64,000 bases of DNA from JAUIAI01 sp049680625 (lineage in GTDB: Bacteria; Pseudomonadota; Gammaproteobacteria; Burkholderiales; Burkholderiaceae_E), in contig JBAUID010000182.1 of NCBI GenBank assembly GCA_049680625.1, positions 1 to 64,000 on the forward strand. The letters run 5' to 3'. Position 1 is the stretch's first letter, and each line of letters starts with the position of its first letter. Position numbers and translations under genes: made by a program. Under the pieces are notes generated by a model. The model searched no databases. It worked only from the letters and a program-made list of their open reading frames with translations, and was not told the DNA's origin. This document shows positions 44,287 through 53,795 of the stretch, piece by piece.

Positions 44287-46026
44287 TCAGGATCGTATCG
44301 TATTTGCATGGTCACTACTGACATAGCCATCGGTGATATCCGACGCCAGCAAGTCGGGACTTCTTTGGGACAGGCGTCCATAACCACCACCACCTGCGGT
44401 CTGCAAGGTAATAGTGTCACCAGTTGCCAGGGCAAGTTTATTGACCTTAGAGGGCAGATCTTGACGAGACCGGTCTGCAAAAGTGACCCAAAGCTTTCCT
44501 GGGGCGCCACTTTCGCCACCGTCCAGACCATATGGGGGGAAAGAGAATCGATCGAGGTTGGCAGTAAAGTTGGCCCGCTCGGACCGTACTTCAAACGAAC
44601 GACGCAAACCCAGCCCACCACGAAACTCGCCGTTACCGCCCGAATCGGGTGCCAATGCATACTCTCGGAAAAGCACGGGATAAATACTCTCAATCATCTC
44701 AATTGGCGAATTCGCAATATTGTGAAATCCACAGGAGAACCCACTGGCACCGTCTGCTCCGGGAAAGGCGCCCCACCCCCCGCACTCAAGGTCAAAATAC
44801 AACTGCCGGGTCATGCTTGGCTCTTGCTCTGCATCTAAAGCTTCGCTAGCTTCAGGATACTTACTTTTTAGTTGAGTGGCCGACACAGACTCTAACTCCA
44901 AGGCATAGGCATAACTGACGCCGTAATAACATGCGGCAACCTTGCCCGGCAAGGCAGCGGCAAGAGCACCCATTGTGGCGTTAACGATGCGATGACCAAC
45001 TGCCATTCTATTTGCGACTGGCGCCGGGGAAACTGCATCAACACAGGTTCCGGGCCTGGACTTGATTTGCAATGCGCGGTAGACACCGGCATTTGCCGGT
45101 ACGCTATTCCCAAGCACCATCATGATGGCGCAAATAACACCAGAACTGGACATGTTTTTTGTGCAGTTGACCGGCCCGGCAGCCTGTCGATCTGAGTTGC
45201 TCAGGTCTATAGAAAGCCTGTCTCCGGCCACTTTTAACAAAACGTGGATTTTAATCGGTTGCGCTGAGATGCCATCGTCATCTACCCAATCGGTGAATTC
45301 CCATTGACCGTCAGGCATGTCACTAATGATTGATCGCATGGCTGTTTCAGACTGCACCTGAATTTGCTCGGCTGCCAGTTGTAGTCGGTCCGCCCCATAA
45401 CGTTCAGCAATTCGGGAAACACTGGCAGCACCAATTTCCAGGGCCGCCAGTTGCGACATAAAGTCACCCCCAACGTTTTCTGGTTCACGCGAATTCTTCA
45501 GAAACAGCTGAATGACTTCTTCATTGCGTACGCCAGCGCGGGCAAGGTGTAATGGCGGGATTCGAAAACCTTCCTGGAAAATCTCGGTCGCTGCAGGCGC
45601 ATAACTACCAGGCGCGCCTCCGCCAACGTCGAGGTGATGAACTAAAATTCCAACTATCGCAACCCGCCGCCCATCATAGAAAACCGGCATAAAAGTCTGA
45701 ATATCAGGAAGGTGCTGACCACCGCTGTATGGATCGTTGGTAATGATAATATCGCCGACACCCCATTGTTCTATTGGAATGTGATCAGCCAGGATATCTG
45801 ACAGGCAGGAAGCCATTGAATTCAGATGCACAGGCATACGTGCTGCCTGCGCGACGCTGAAGCCGTTGGCATCAAAAACACAAGTTGAATAATCGAGTAT
45901 TTCCCGTACCACTGAAGAACGGCTAGTTCGCCAGACTGTCACACTCATTTCTTCAGCAGAAGCGATCAATGCGTTCCGTATGATCTCAAGCTGGATAGGA
46001 TTCATATCAGATGCCCTCAATTGCAT
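44287..46026 (-). CDS. Hydantoinase B/oxoprolinase family protein
   Basis: A 579-residue enzyme subunit of the HyuB type. It begins NPIQLEIIRNALIASAEEMSVTVWRTSRS, and includes IITNDPYSGGQHLPDI and the ending AGGGGYG that are characteristic. With HyuA it hydrolyses cyclic amides (hydantoin, 5-oxoproline) or carboxylates substrates, depending on the member. It overlaps the hyuA stop by 10 bases. Glycine-rich and full length. Confidence 0.92.
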   Translation of the reverse strand: MQLRASDMNPIQLEIIRNALIASAEEMSVTVWRTSRSSVVREILDYSTCVFDANGFSVAQAARMPVHLNSMASCLSDILADHIPIEQWGVGDIIITNDPYSGGQHLPDIQTFMPVFYDGRRVAIVGILVHHLDVGGGAPGSYAPAATEIFQEGFRIPPLHLARAGVRNEEVIQLFLKNSREPENVGGDFMSQLAALEIGAASVSRIAERYGADRLQLAAEQIQVQSETAMRSIISDMPDGQWEFTDWVDDDGISAQPIKIHVLLKVAGDRLSIDLSNSDRQAAGPVNCTKNMSSSGVICAIMMVLGNSVPANAGVYRALQIKSRPGTCVDAVSPAPVANRMAVGHRIVNATMGALAAALPGKVAACYYGVSYAYALELESVSATQLKSKYPEASEALDAEQEPSMTRQLYFDLECGGWGAFPGADGASGFSCGFHNIANSPIEMIESIYPVLFREYALAPDSGGNGEFRGGLGLRRSFEVRSERANFTANLDRFSFPPYGLDGGESGAPGKLWVTFADRSRQDLPSKVNKLALATGDTITLQTAGGGGYGRLSQRSPDLLASDITDGYVSSDHANTIRS

Positions 46027-48104
46027 AGCGGTTTACCGGCTGGCGAAATGTGTTCAGCAACCAGGGTACCGCTGCCATCAAGCCGGGCAAGCCAATTTTT
46101 AGTCAGCAAAATTGTTGAATGCGGGTCTTCGACAATTACCGGCCCGGGCACGCTCACGCCAACTCTTAACAGCTTCCGATTAATCACATCGAGTGGCTGC
46201 CAGTGTCCATCAACATAAACGGAGCGGCTTTTTGTTGCTGGTGCGACATCAATTTCGGCCAAATCAGAAGAATCAGAACCACCGTGATAACTGGGCATAT
46301 CCATTTCCCCTATTGCTTTTACACGCAAGGTCACCACCTCAGGAGTAACCAACGGATCATGGTGCGCAAACTGTTCTTTGTGTAAGCGATGAAAGTCGGC
46401 CACGGCCCGAGCAATGACGCTTGGCTCAATCACCTGGGCGAAACATGGCACGCTCAGCTCCCATCCCTGCCCTGGATAGCGCATATCAAACGTAAGCTCG
46501 TTGCGTCGACGCTTCAATGGCACCTGCGATCGATCCATTAAATCGACCGCTTTCGCGCTTAGCGCGTCAAGTGCCGCCCTGAGAATAGCAACTGAATCAA
46601 GCTCGGCACTGCACAAGCACGAAGTAGATACGTCGTGCACAACATTGGCAAACAACATCCCCCAGGCACTCTGCGTGCCTGCATCGGCCGGAAACAATAT
46701 TTGCCTGGAGCCCAATTGCTCGGCAACCAAAGCGGCATGCAGCCCACCGGCGCCGCCAAACGAAACCAGGGCAAAGTCTTCAGGATCCAGGCCTTTCTCA
46801 AACAAGCTGAGACGAATCGCAGCAGACATATGGCTGACTGCAATCTCCACCACCCCGCTGGCGGCCTGTTCAGCTGACAAACCAAGTGGATCAGCCACAT
46901 GTTTTTTCAAAGCCTGAGCTGCCGCTGATACGTCCAGCGTCAGGCTGCCGCCGAGAAAATAGTCTGGATCAATCCTGCCCAACGCAATATTCGCATCGGT
47001 CACAGTGGGCACCTCACCACCACGCCCATAAGCAACCGGGCCCGGCTGAGCACCCGCGCTTTGTGGCCCTACGGTAATCCGGCCGCTGTCAACTTGTGCC
47101 AGCGAACCTCCGCCAGCACCGATGGTCCTGATTTCCAGCATGGGCACTCGCACGGGAATACTGTCTATTTCGCCCTGGGTCTGCAATTTTGCGCGCCCGT
47201 GACGAATTACAGACACATCAAAACTTGTGCCTCCCATGTCGATTGCGATCAGGTTCGGCATTGCCATTTGAGCAGCGATGACTTCAACGGCACGAGCGCC
47301 GCCGCTGGGGCCAGAGAGAATTAGACGAACCGGTTGCTCAGCAGCAATCTCTGGTGTTGTAACACCGCCGTTAGACTGAACCAGATATACCGGAGCGTGA
47401 ATACCAACATCGAGTAGCAATTTCCGGAGCTGCTCCAGGTATTCGGAAACAACCGGCATGAGTAGTGCGTTGAGCACTGTAGTTGACAAGCGCTCGTATT
47501 CGCGCGCTTCCGGGCTGACCACTGTGGACGCGGAGACCTTCAGATTTGGCAGACATTCGGTCAACCACTGGATTACCGAGTTTTCATGATCAGGATGTTT
47601 AAAGCTGTTCAGAAAACAAACCGCAACCACCTCCACAGACTGTGCCTGTAATCGCTCAGCGAGATTAATCACCTGGTTTCGATCGAGCGCCCGGACAACC
47701 TGACCTCGCGCATCGACTCGTTCGTCTACGCCAAATCGTAGGCGACGCGGAATCAATATCGGCCGATCTTCAGCCACCTGGCTGTAAATTTCGCGACGTA
47801 CGTGGCGCCCAATTTCAAGAACGTCTTCGAAACCGCTTGTTGTCAACAGGGCAGCGCGCGGAAACCGTCGCTGCAAAATCGCATTGGTGGCAATTGTTGT
47901 GCCATGCATTAAGCCACTGATCTGATTCTTGAGAGAACCGGTTCGGGTCAGGATTTCCTGAATGCCCGCCACCAGTCCAGTTGCGGGGTTGTCTGGTGTT
48001 GTCGGGGTTTTGTGGGACGCAGTGCGGCCGGTGGATTCTTCGACCAATTGAATATCCGTAAAAGTTCCGCCAATATCAATTGCAATTCGTATTGATCCAT
48101 TCAT
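46017..48104 (-). CDS. Hydantoinase A/oxoprolinase family protein
   Basis: A 695-residue ATP-dependent subunit of the HyuA type. The actin-like ATPase motif IAIDIGGTFTDIQLV is at residues 6-20, MHGTTIATNAIL at about 82-93, LSGPSGGARAV and IDMGGTSFDVSVI at about 265-295. ATG 48104 is used; a TTG 48125 start adds only seven residues. Upstream lies the divergent ABC exporter. Family members include 5-oxoprolinase, N-methylhydantoinase, caprolactamase and acetophenone carboxylase, so the substrate is open. Confidence 0.92.
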   Translation of the reverse strand: MNGSIRIAIDIGGTFTDIQLVEESTGRTASHKTPTTPDNPATGLVAGIQEILTRTGSLKNQISGLMHGTTIATNAILQRRFPRAALLTTSGFEDVLEIGRHVRREIYSQVAEDRPILIPRRLRFGVDERVDARGQVVRALDRNQVINLAERLQAQSVEVVAVCFLNSFKHPDHENSVIQWLTECLPNLKVSASTVVSPEAREYERLSTTVLNALLMPVVSEYLEQLRKLLLDVGIHAPVYLVQSNGGVTTPEIAAEQPVRLILSGPSGGARAVEVIAAQMAMPNLIAIDMGGTSFDVSVIRHGRAKLQTQGEIDSIPVRVPMLEIRTIGAGGGSLAQVDSGRITVGPQSAGAQPGPVAYGRGGEVPTVTDANIALGRIDPDYFLGGSLTLDVSAAAQALKKHVADPLGLSAEQAASGVVEIAVSHMSAAIRLSLFEKGLDPEDFALVSFGGAGGLHAALVAEQLGSRQILFPADAGTQSAWGMLFANVVHDVSTSCLCSAELDSVAILRAALDALSAKAVDLMDRSQVPLKRRRNELTFDMRYPGQGWELSVPCFAQVIEPSVIARAVADFHRLHKEQFAHHDPLVTPEVVTLRVKAIGEMDMPSYHGGSDSSDLAEIDVAPATKSRSVYVDGHWQPLDVINRKLLRVGVSVPGPVIVEDPHSTILLTKNWLARLDGSGTLVAEHISPAGKPLCN

Positions 48105-48222
48105 TTCAGGCTCATTCGGGCACAACCCTAATAAATTCTCTGGTTAAGTTATAGCAGCCATTTAGCTTCTGTCTTGCATCATACTAGCGCAGCCAAACGT
48201 GTAGGATTATGCTGCCCACACC

Positions 48223-50175
48223 TTGTATCAACCGCTAATCGGTTGTTATCTCTGCTCCTTGTTTCAGACATTCGAAAAATTACGCGACCCGTTTCCTACG
48301 GGTCAGCCCAAAAGGCCGCCCAAAACCCTGCCCGCTTTTATCTGGGCCGGCACGGTCGGGTTGCGCTCGATGCTCGCCCTGATGGCAACTCTTACCGCAA
48401 TCATTGCCGCATTCGACGCCTTGCTCTTTGCGGTCCTTGGCCAGGTTGTCGACTGGCTATCCGTATCCGACCCGATGACGATCTGGAAAGAAAAGAAGCA
48501 CTACTTATTCGGCTTTGCCATAGCCCTGGCGGTGAGCTGCTTTGTTGTTGCCCTGCAAACCACAGTCAAACACCAGGTACTGGCGGTCAACATGCCTATG
48601 CGTCTGAGGTGGAACTACCACCGTCTGATGCTTGGTCAGAGTATGGAATTTTATCAGGATGAATTTGCCGGTCGTATTACGGCCAAAGTGATGCAAACCG
48701 CCCTCGCAGTGCGTGACGTTATGTTTGTTTTGTGTGACGTCACGGTAATGATGGGCGTTTACATCATCACGGTCATTTTCCTTGCCGGCACATTGGCACC
48801 ACAAATGATCTGGCCATTTCTCATCTGGTTGGCTTGCTACGTAATAAGCCTGATCTATTTTGTGCCCCGACTCGGGGTAGCCGGGTCTGCCCAGGCCGAT
48901 GCGCGTGCCCAGATGACTGGTCGGGTAACAGATGCTTATGCCAACATCACCACTGTCAAATTGTTTTCGCATACCAGGCGCGAAGCACAATATGCCCGTT
49001 CTGCGATGCGTGAGTTCCTGCAGACCGGCTATCGTCAGATGCGCTTAGTCAGCCGCTTTGAAATTGTTATTCATTCGCTGAGCATGTGCCTGGTTGGTGG
49101 CATGGCCGGCACTGGCCTATGGCTTTGGTCACAAGGCGTGATCAGCGTAGGCACTGTGGCCGCAGCCACCGCACTTAGCCTGCGACTGAACGGCATGTCG
49201 CACTGGATCATGTGGGAAATGACCGGCTTGTTTGAGAATATCGGGACGGTTCAAGATGGGTTAAATACCTTATCGCTGCCAAGAAAGGTTCGCGATGCAC
49301 CGCAGGCTGCCGAACTGAACGTATCCGAAGGCCGGGTACAGTTTGACCGGGTAACTTTTAGCTATTCGAAATCCGCTCCCGACAAAAAATCAACAACTCG
49401 TGCGAATTCAATCGCATTAGCAAAACCCGTTAACGTTATTGAGCAGTTGAATCTGCGGATAGAACCCGGTGAGCGGGTTGGTCTTGTCGGCCGATCTGGT
49501 GCCGGAAAATCGACTGTTGTTAACTTGCTGCTGCGTTTCTACGATATTCAGGATGGGCAAATCACGATTGACGGTCAGGACATCAGCCTGGTCACCCAGG
49601 ACAGTTTGCGAGCCGCAATCGGCGTCGTCTCACAGGACACGTCGCTATTACACCGTTCACTGGCAGAAAACATTAACTATGGAGCACCCCAGGCAACAGA
49701 GTCTCAAATACGCGAAGCGGCGGCCCGGGCTCAAGCCACAGACTTTATTGACCACCTGACAGACCCTGACGGTCGCACCGGCCTGGACGCTTTTGTTGGC
49801 GAACGTGGGGTAAAGCTATCGGGAGGGCAACGCCAGCGAATTGCAATTGCGCGGGTAATTTTAAAAAATGCACCCATACTGTTGCTGGATGAAGCTACCA
49901 GCGCGCTCGATTCTGAGGTTGAATCGGCTATTCAAGACAGCTTGTCTGACTTAATGAAAGGAAAAACAGTTATCGCCATCGCGCATCGCCTTTCGACTAT
50001 TGCCGCAATGGACAGATTGATTGTTATTGACAAAGGCATAATTGCCGAAGAAGGTGATCATGAATCGCTGCTGCGCAAACGGGGAATTTACGCTGACCTA
50101 TGGGTACGCCAAAGCGGCGGTTTTCTGGGCACAGACCAAACCTCCAACCAAATTCAAGACAAAACTGAAAAATAA
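48223..50175 (+). CDS. ABC transporter, fused permease-ATPase (exporter type)
   Basis: A 650-residue half-transporter that would work as a homodimer in the inner membrane. Six membrane segments lie at about 40-330, with the EAA-like coupling region and NIGTVQDGLNTL just before the ATPase. The ATPase holds Walker A GRSGAGKST, Q-loop VVSQDTSLL, signature LSGGQRQR, Walker B ILLLDEATSALD and H-loop AHRLSTI. Substrate unknown; lipid, peptide or drug exporters share this form. The start is TTG 48223, since LFQTFEKLRDPFP is the usual family opening and no ATG precedes it. The stop lies inside a 12-base tandem repeat. Confidence 0.9.
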   Translation: MYQPLIGCYLCSLFQTFEKLRDPFPTGQPKRPPKTLPAFIWAGTVGLRSMLALMATLTAIIAAFDALLFAVLGQVVDWLSVSDPMTIWKEKKHYLFGFAIALAVSCFVVALQTTVKHQVLAVNMPMRLRWNYHRLMLGQSMEFYQDEFAGRITAKVMQTALAVRDVMFVLCDVTVMMGVYIITVIFLAGTLAPQMIWPFLIWLACYVISLIYFVPRLGVAGSAQADARAQMTGRVTDAYANITTVKLFSHTRREAQYARSAMREFLQTGYRQMRLVSRFEIVIHSLSMCLVGGMAGTGLWLWSQGVISVGTVAAATALSLRLNGMSHWIMWEMTGLFENIGTVQDGLNTLSLPRKVRDAPQAAELNVSEGRVQFDRVTFSYSKSAPDKKSTTRANSIALAKPVNVIEQLNLRIEPGERVGLVGRSGAGKSTVVNLLLRFYDIQDGQITIDGQDISLVTQDSLRAAIGVVSQDTSLLHRSLAENINYGAPQATESQIREAAARAQATDFIDHLTDPDGRTGLDAFVGERGVKLSGGQRQRIAIARVILKNAPILLLDEATSALDSEVESAIQDSLSDLMKGKTVIAIAHRLSTIAAMDRLIVIDKGIIAEEGDHESLLRKRGIYADLWVRQSGGFLGTDQTSNQIQDKTEK

Positions 50176-50209
50176 ACTGAAAAATAAACTAATAAAGAAA
50201 CTAATAAAG
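50162..50209. repeat. Four 12-bp tandem units at the exporter stop codon
   Basis: Two copies of AAACTGAAAAAT (50162-50173, 50174-50185) and two of AAACTAATAAAG (50186-50197, 50198-50209). The first unit contains the stop codon (TAA at 50173-50175). As the unit is a multiple of three, slippage keeps frame. Confidence 0.85.
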
Positions 50210-50578
50210 AAACTCGGACACCAATATTCATGCGGTGGACTAAAAACAGACTAAAAAAATAACCCGGCTCTGGTCAGGCCCCTGGCAAACTCAGCTCATC
50301 GACCAGCGATGACCCAGTACAAATTGAATCAATGACACCGCGAATCAATGACACGGCGAATCAATGGCACCGTGGGTCGATGACAAGGATGATCTGATTA
50401 TGATGCGCCAATTTGATGTGCTAAAACTCTCTGAACCGATTTACCAGGGCCTGACCAGAGCCGGGTTGCAAGTCCACTACAAGCAGAACAGACAGGCTAC
50501 CCCTCGTCAGGCTCACAGGGTGAGCTTGTTAGAAATTTTCGCCTGTTGACTTTCGTTTTATTCCGGTAAGCTCCGCCC
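50176..50578. other. Intergenic region with two tandem-repeat tracts
   Basis: About 400 bases between the ABC exporter and the MFS gene. It holds the end of the 12-base repeats, a 16-base repeat tract at 50326-50388, and otherwise no gene I can support; a 61-codon frame at 50364-50549 starts in the repeat and resembles nothing. The MFS promoter is expected in the last 100 bases. Confidence 0.5.
50326..50388. repeat. 16-bp tandem repeat (about four copies of GAATCAATGACACCGC)
   Basis: Units at 50326-50341, 50342-50357, 50358-50373 and a diverged 50374-50388. Copies differ by one or two bases in the first three. It is intergenic and not in a CRISPR form, since there are no spacers. Confidence 0.85.
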
Positions 50579-51796
50579 GTGACTCATACGGCCCCAACCC
50601 CACCCATAGCCCCAACGCCGCCAACCGCGCGCTCACGCCAGTTGGCTATCTACAGTCTGACCGCAGCCTATTTTGCTATGGGTACCGGATTAATGGCCGT
50701 CATCGGCCTGCTCGAACCCATGTCCCGTCAATGGCAGGTGGAGCAGTCTGATATTGCACTGCTGCTGACGATTTTTTCGGCTACTTTTGCAATAGCCGCA
50801 CCGGCTATTCAGGTGATTTTCAGCGGCTACGCGCAGCGAACCCTGCTGCTTTGCGGATTGTGCCTGATGGCTATTGGCAGCATCGGAATCGCAACAGCTG
50901 GCACCTACGAGACGGGCATTGCCATGCGTATTGTGATGGCGCTTGGCGCCGCCGCCATTGGCCCGGTTGCAACGGCAATTGCCACTGCGCTGTCAGAACC
51001 GAATCAGCAAATGAAAACTCTCGCCATCTTGTTCAGCGGCATGACGCTGTCCTCGGTGATCGGCGTGCCAATTGCCGCCTGGCTAGGACAGAACTTTTCC
51101 TGGCAAATTGTTTTTTTCCTGGTCGCTCTTTTGTGTCTCGCTTGTGCCGGGGTCTTACGACATACGGTAACGCTGCGTCAGCCCGGTCTGCGCTTGTCAT
51201 TCAGAGATTTCACCGAAGTGTTTAAACGCGCAGATACGCGCTGGGCAGTTAGTACAACATGGCTACACATGAGCGGCCAGTTTATTTGCTATGCACTGAT
51301 CGCGTTACTATTTGTTCAAATCTACGATTTCAAGTCGGAATGGTTGTCGCCTGCATTGTTTGGCATGGGTGTCGGCCATCTGGTCGGAAACATTCTGACT
51401 GGCGTATTCGGCGACCGTTTCAAGGCCGAATCAGTTATCAGGTTTTCCCTGATCGGGATGATCATCGTATTTTTTCTCTTGTGGCTTACACCTAAGTCTC
51501 CCGCAGTAGTTGCCGCATTGTTTTTCTGTTGGTCGGTTATCGGGTCACTATTTCAACCCCCGCAGCAAAAGCGCCTTATTGCTCTGAACCCGCGTATTCG
51601 GCCATTGTTACTGGCCATGAACGCTTCTGCACTGTACTTGGGTATTGCAGGTGGTTCGGCCATGGCCACGTTGATTCAGTCTAACTGGGGTTTGGCAAGC
51701 TTACCGCTGGTTGCAGCCGCGGTAACTGCAGCTGCATTAGGCGCGATACAACTATCAACAAAGGCCGCCCGCCGCTTAACCAACCCACAAACGTAA
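50579..51796 (+). CDS. MFS transporter
   Basis: A 405-residue major facilitator protein with 12 predicted membrane helices. The first helix AIYSLTAAYFAMGTGLMAVIGLL and the loop around SEWLSPALFGMGVGHLVGN resemble sugar- or arabinose-efflux-type members. Family motif A is not sharply kept. Start GTG 50579; the next in-frame ATG would remove the first part of helix 1. It ends 1 base before the convergent dienelactone hydrolase gene. The substrate is unknown. Confidence 0.85.
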   Translation: MTHTAPTPPIAPTPPTARSRQLAIYSLTAAYFAMGTGLMAVIGLLEPMSRQWQVEQSDIALLLTIFSATFAIAAPAIQVIFSGYAQRTLLLCGLCLMAIGSIGIATAGTYETGIAMRIVMALGAAAIGPVATAIATALSEPNQQMKTLAILFSGMTLSSVIGVPIAAWLGQNFSWQIVFFLVALLCLACAGVLRHTVTLRQPGLRLSFRDFTEVFKRADTRWAVSTTWLHMSGQFICYALIALLFVQIYDFKSEWLSPALFGMGVGHLVGNILTGVFGDRFKAESVIRFSLIGMIIVFFLLWLTPKSPAVVAALFFCWSVIGSLFQPPQQKRLIALNPRIRPLLLAMNASALYLGIAGGSAMATLIQSNWGLASLPLVAAAVTAAALGAIQLSTKAARRLTNPQT

Positions 51797-51797
51797 T

Positions 51798-52541
51798 TTA
51801 CAAACTTTTCCCGAGCAAATCCAGAATGCGCTCCCAGTGACGTTCCCCAGCCCAGCGCTTGTAATCGGCCCGCTGCACAAACGCAAAGCCGTGGCCGGTA
51901 TCCGGGTAAATTTCGATTCTGGCATCCCACCCCGATTTTTCGATGACAGCCGGTAGTTGCTCAAGAACCGATGGGGGTACCCACGGGTCATCCGAAGCAA
52001 AAGCCAGATACGACCTGGCTTTTATTCGGGTGGCATTCAAGTGAGGAGAATCCGCTTCGTCGGTAATAATGCCGACACCATAAAAGGAAGCAATCGCTGC
52101 GAAGTCATCCGGATATGCCGACGCAACGGCGCATACAAACGATCCGCTCATACAGTAGCCAACACAACCCAAAGGGCCAGATCCAGCGGCCGCATCAGTG
52201 CGGCAGTAATCTAAAAGTGCACGGGTATCGCGGACAATCATTTCATTGCTGAGCGACTGGCGGCACTCATGCATTCGAGTCAAGTGCTTTTCGTCTTCCC
52301 TTATCCGGGTCAGGTCGTAACCGCAGTTGCCCTCAGTTCCAATTCGGTAATAAAGATTCGGTAACATGACGTAGTAACCTGATGTCGCCAGGCGACTTGC
52401 CATATCGCGCAGCTCGTCGCGAATTCCTGGTGCGTCCATGTAAATGATGACGGCCGGATGCGGCCCGTTCTCTTCGGGGTGGCATATAAATGTGTCAAGC
52501 TGACCATCAGCGGTCGTCAGGGTGACATTGGACTCGTGCAC
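51798..52541 (-). CDS. Dienelactone hydrolase family protein
   Basis: A 247-residue alpha/beta hydrolase. Nucleophile Cys is in GYCMSGSFV at about 125, the acid in ASDDPWVPP and the His in DTGHGFAF. GTG 52541 follows AGGAGA with a 5-base gap, so the long upstream frame to 52706 is rejected. Divergent from the lrgA-like gene at 52654 and convergent with the MFS gene. Annotation beyond family is not possible. Confidence 0.87.
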   Translation of the reverse strand: MHESNVTLTTADGQLDTFICHPEENGPHPAVIIYMDAPGIRDELRDMASRLATSGYYVMLPNLYYRIGTEGNCGYDLTRIREDEKHLTRMHECRQSLSNEMIVRDTRALLDYCRTDAAAGSGPLGCVGYCMSGSFVCAVASAYPDDFAAIASFYGVGIITDEADSPHLNATRIKARSYLAFASDDPWVPPSVLEQLPAVIEKSGWDARIEIYPDTGHGFAFVQRADYKRWAGERHWERILDLLGKSL

Positions 52542-52653
52542 GTTTTTCTCCTGTTGTGTTTGCTCTTGTACTTCGTTCTTGTACTGCGATCTTGTGTTTC
52601 GCAACGGCTTGATGATAATTGTTAATGGTAATTGGAACTTCGAACGGTAACCT

Positions 52654-53031
52654 ATGCTAAACGGCCTTACTCTGATTCTCGTTTGCCAGCTAATTGGCGA
52701 ACTCATTTCTCAGGCGACCGGCGGTCCAATACCCGGGCCGGTTATCGGTATGGTGATTTTGTTCCTGTTCTTACTGGTTCGCGGCTCCGTCCCGAAAAAT
52801 CTGCAAACAACCGGCAATGCCCTTTTGTCGAACTTTTCTTTATTGTTTATTCCGGCCGGGGTTGGTGTCATGCTCCATTTCCGACTTCTTGGCAGAGACT
52901 GGCTTGCGGTTTCTGTTGCCTTGATTGTCAGCACAATTTTGACGATTGTTGTGACTGCCCTGCTGATGTCACGCCTTAACAAAACCAAAGCCAACGCCGA
53001 ATTAGCAACGACGGTCGCCGACGATGAATGA
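52654..53031 (+). CDS. CidA/LrgA-family membrane protein
   Basis: A 125-residue holin-like inner-membrane protein with four segments (LTLILVCQLIGELISQATG, PGPVIGMVILFLFLLVRG and two more near the end). It pairs with the LrgB-like protein encoded next (8-base overlap). In bacteria such pairs affect cell lysis and murein hydrolase activity, and some related proteins export glycolate or pyruvate. Confidence 0.88.
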   Translation: MLNGLTLILVCQLIGELISQATGGPIPGPVIGMVILFLFLLVRGSVPKNLQTTGNALLSNFSLLFIPAGVGVMLHFRLLGRDWLAVSVALIVSTILTIVVTALLMSRLNKTKANAELATTVADDE

Positions 53032-53755
53032 CTTGCACCAGATTTGGGTATATCTCAGTGCCAGCCCCCTCCTTCACCTGACGCTGACATTGCTTGCCTA
53101 CCAGTTCGGCCTCTGGGTTTACGAAACAGGTGGTCGGCATCCGTTACTCAACCCGGTTTTAATTGCGGTCATCATCCTGGTTACATTGCTGATAACTACC
53201 AAAACACAATACCGTGACTACTTTGAAGGGGCCCAATTTGTTCATTTCCTGCTCGGGCCGGCAACTGTCGCCCTGGCGATACCGCTGTACCGTCAGTTTG
53301 AACGCGTCAAACATTCCGCCCTGGCCATCCTGGTCAGTGTTGTCGGCGGATCGGTTACAGCAAGCCTGTCCGCGGTTGGCATCGGCTATATGTTTGGTGC
53401 CAGCATAGACTCTCTGCTGTCTTTGGCACCAAAATCTGTCACCGCACCGGTCGCCATGGCGATTACCGAGCAACTCGGCGGATTGCCGTCGCTAACCGCA
53501 GTCATGGTTATCCTCACCGGAATTCTGGGGGCGATGCTTGGGCCCATCGTCCTCAACCTGATTGGCATCAAAGACTGGGCGGCCCGCGGCCTGGCCATGG
53601 GTACTGCGAGCCACGGCATTGGCACAGCGCGGGCAATTCAGGTCAACGAACTCGCCGGTGCATTTGCCGGGCTTGCCATGGGGCTAAATGCGCTGGCGAC
53701 AGCTTTGCTTATCCCGCTCTTATGGCAGCTTCTGGTATTGACCGGATCTCAATAA
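53024..53755 (+). CDS. LrgB-family membrane protein
   Basis: A 243-residue partner of the LrgA-like protein. Family features are LLGPATVALAIPLYRQ (about 75-90), LAPKSVTAPVAMAITEQLGG (about 135-155), TGILGAMLGP and MGTASHGIGTARAIQVNELAGAF split in two near 190-215. About six to seven membrane segments. The ATG lies in the end of the preceding gene, so both are made together. Confidence 0.9.
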   Translation: MNDLHQIWVYLSASPLLHLTLTLLAYQFGLWVYETGGRHPLLNPVLIAVIILVTLLITTKTQYRDYFEGAQFVHFLLGPATVALAIPLYRQFERVKHSALAILVSVVGGSVTASLSAVGIGYMFGASIDSLLSLAPKSVTAPVAMAITEQLGGLPSLTAVMVILTGILGAMLGPIVLNLIGIKDWAARGLAMGTASHGIGTARAIQVNELAGAFAGLAMGLNALATALLIPLLWQLLVLTGSQ

Positions 53756-53795
53756 CCCCAACCACCGCCCACGACTGACTTAAACCGGCCGCGTG

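Noticed and set aside
50326..50388. Possible CRISPR array
   Set aside because: Units are directly adjacent without spacers.
52542..52706. Upstream part of the dienelactone hydrolase frame
   Set aside because: AGGAGA before GTG 52541 and the normal family N-terminus place the start there; the remainder is the divergent promoter region.
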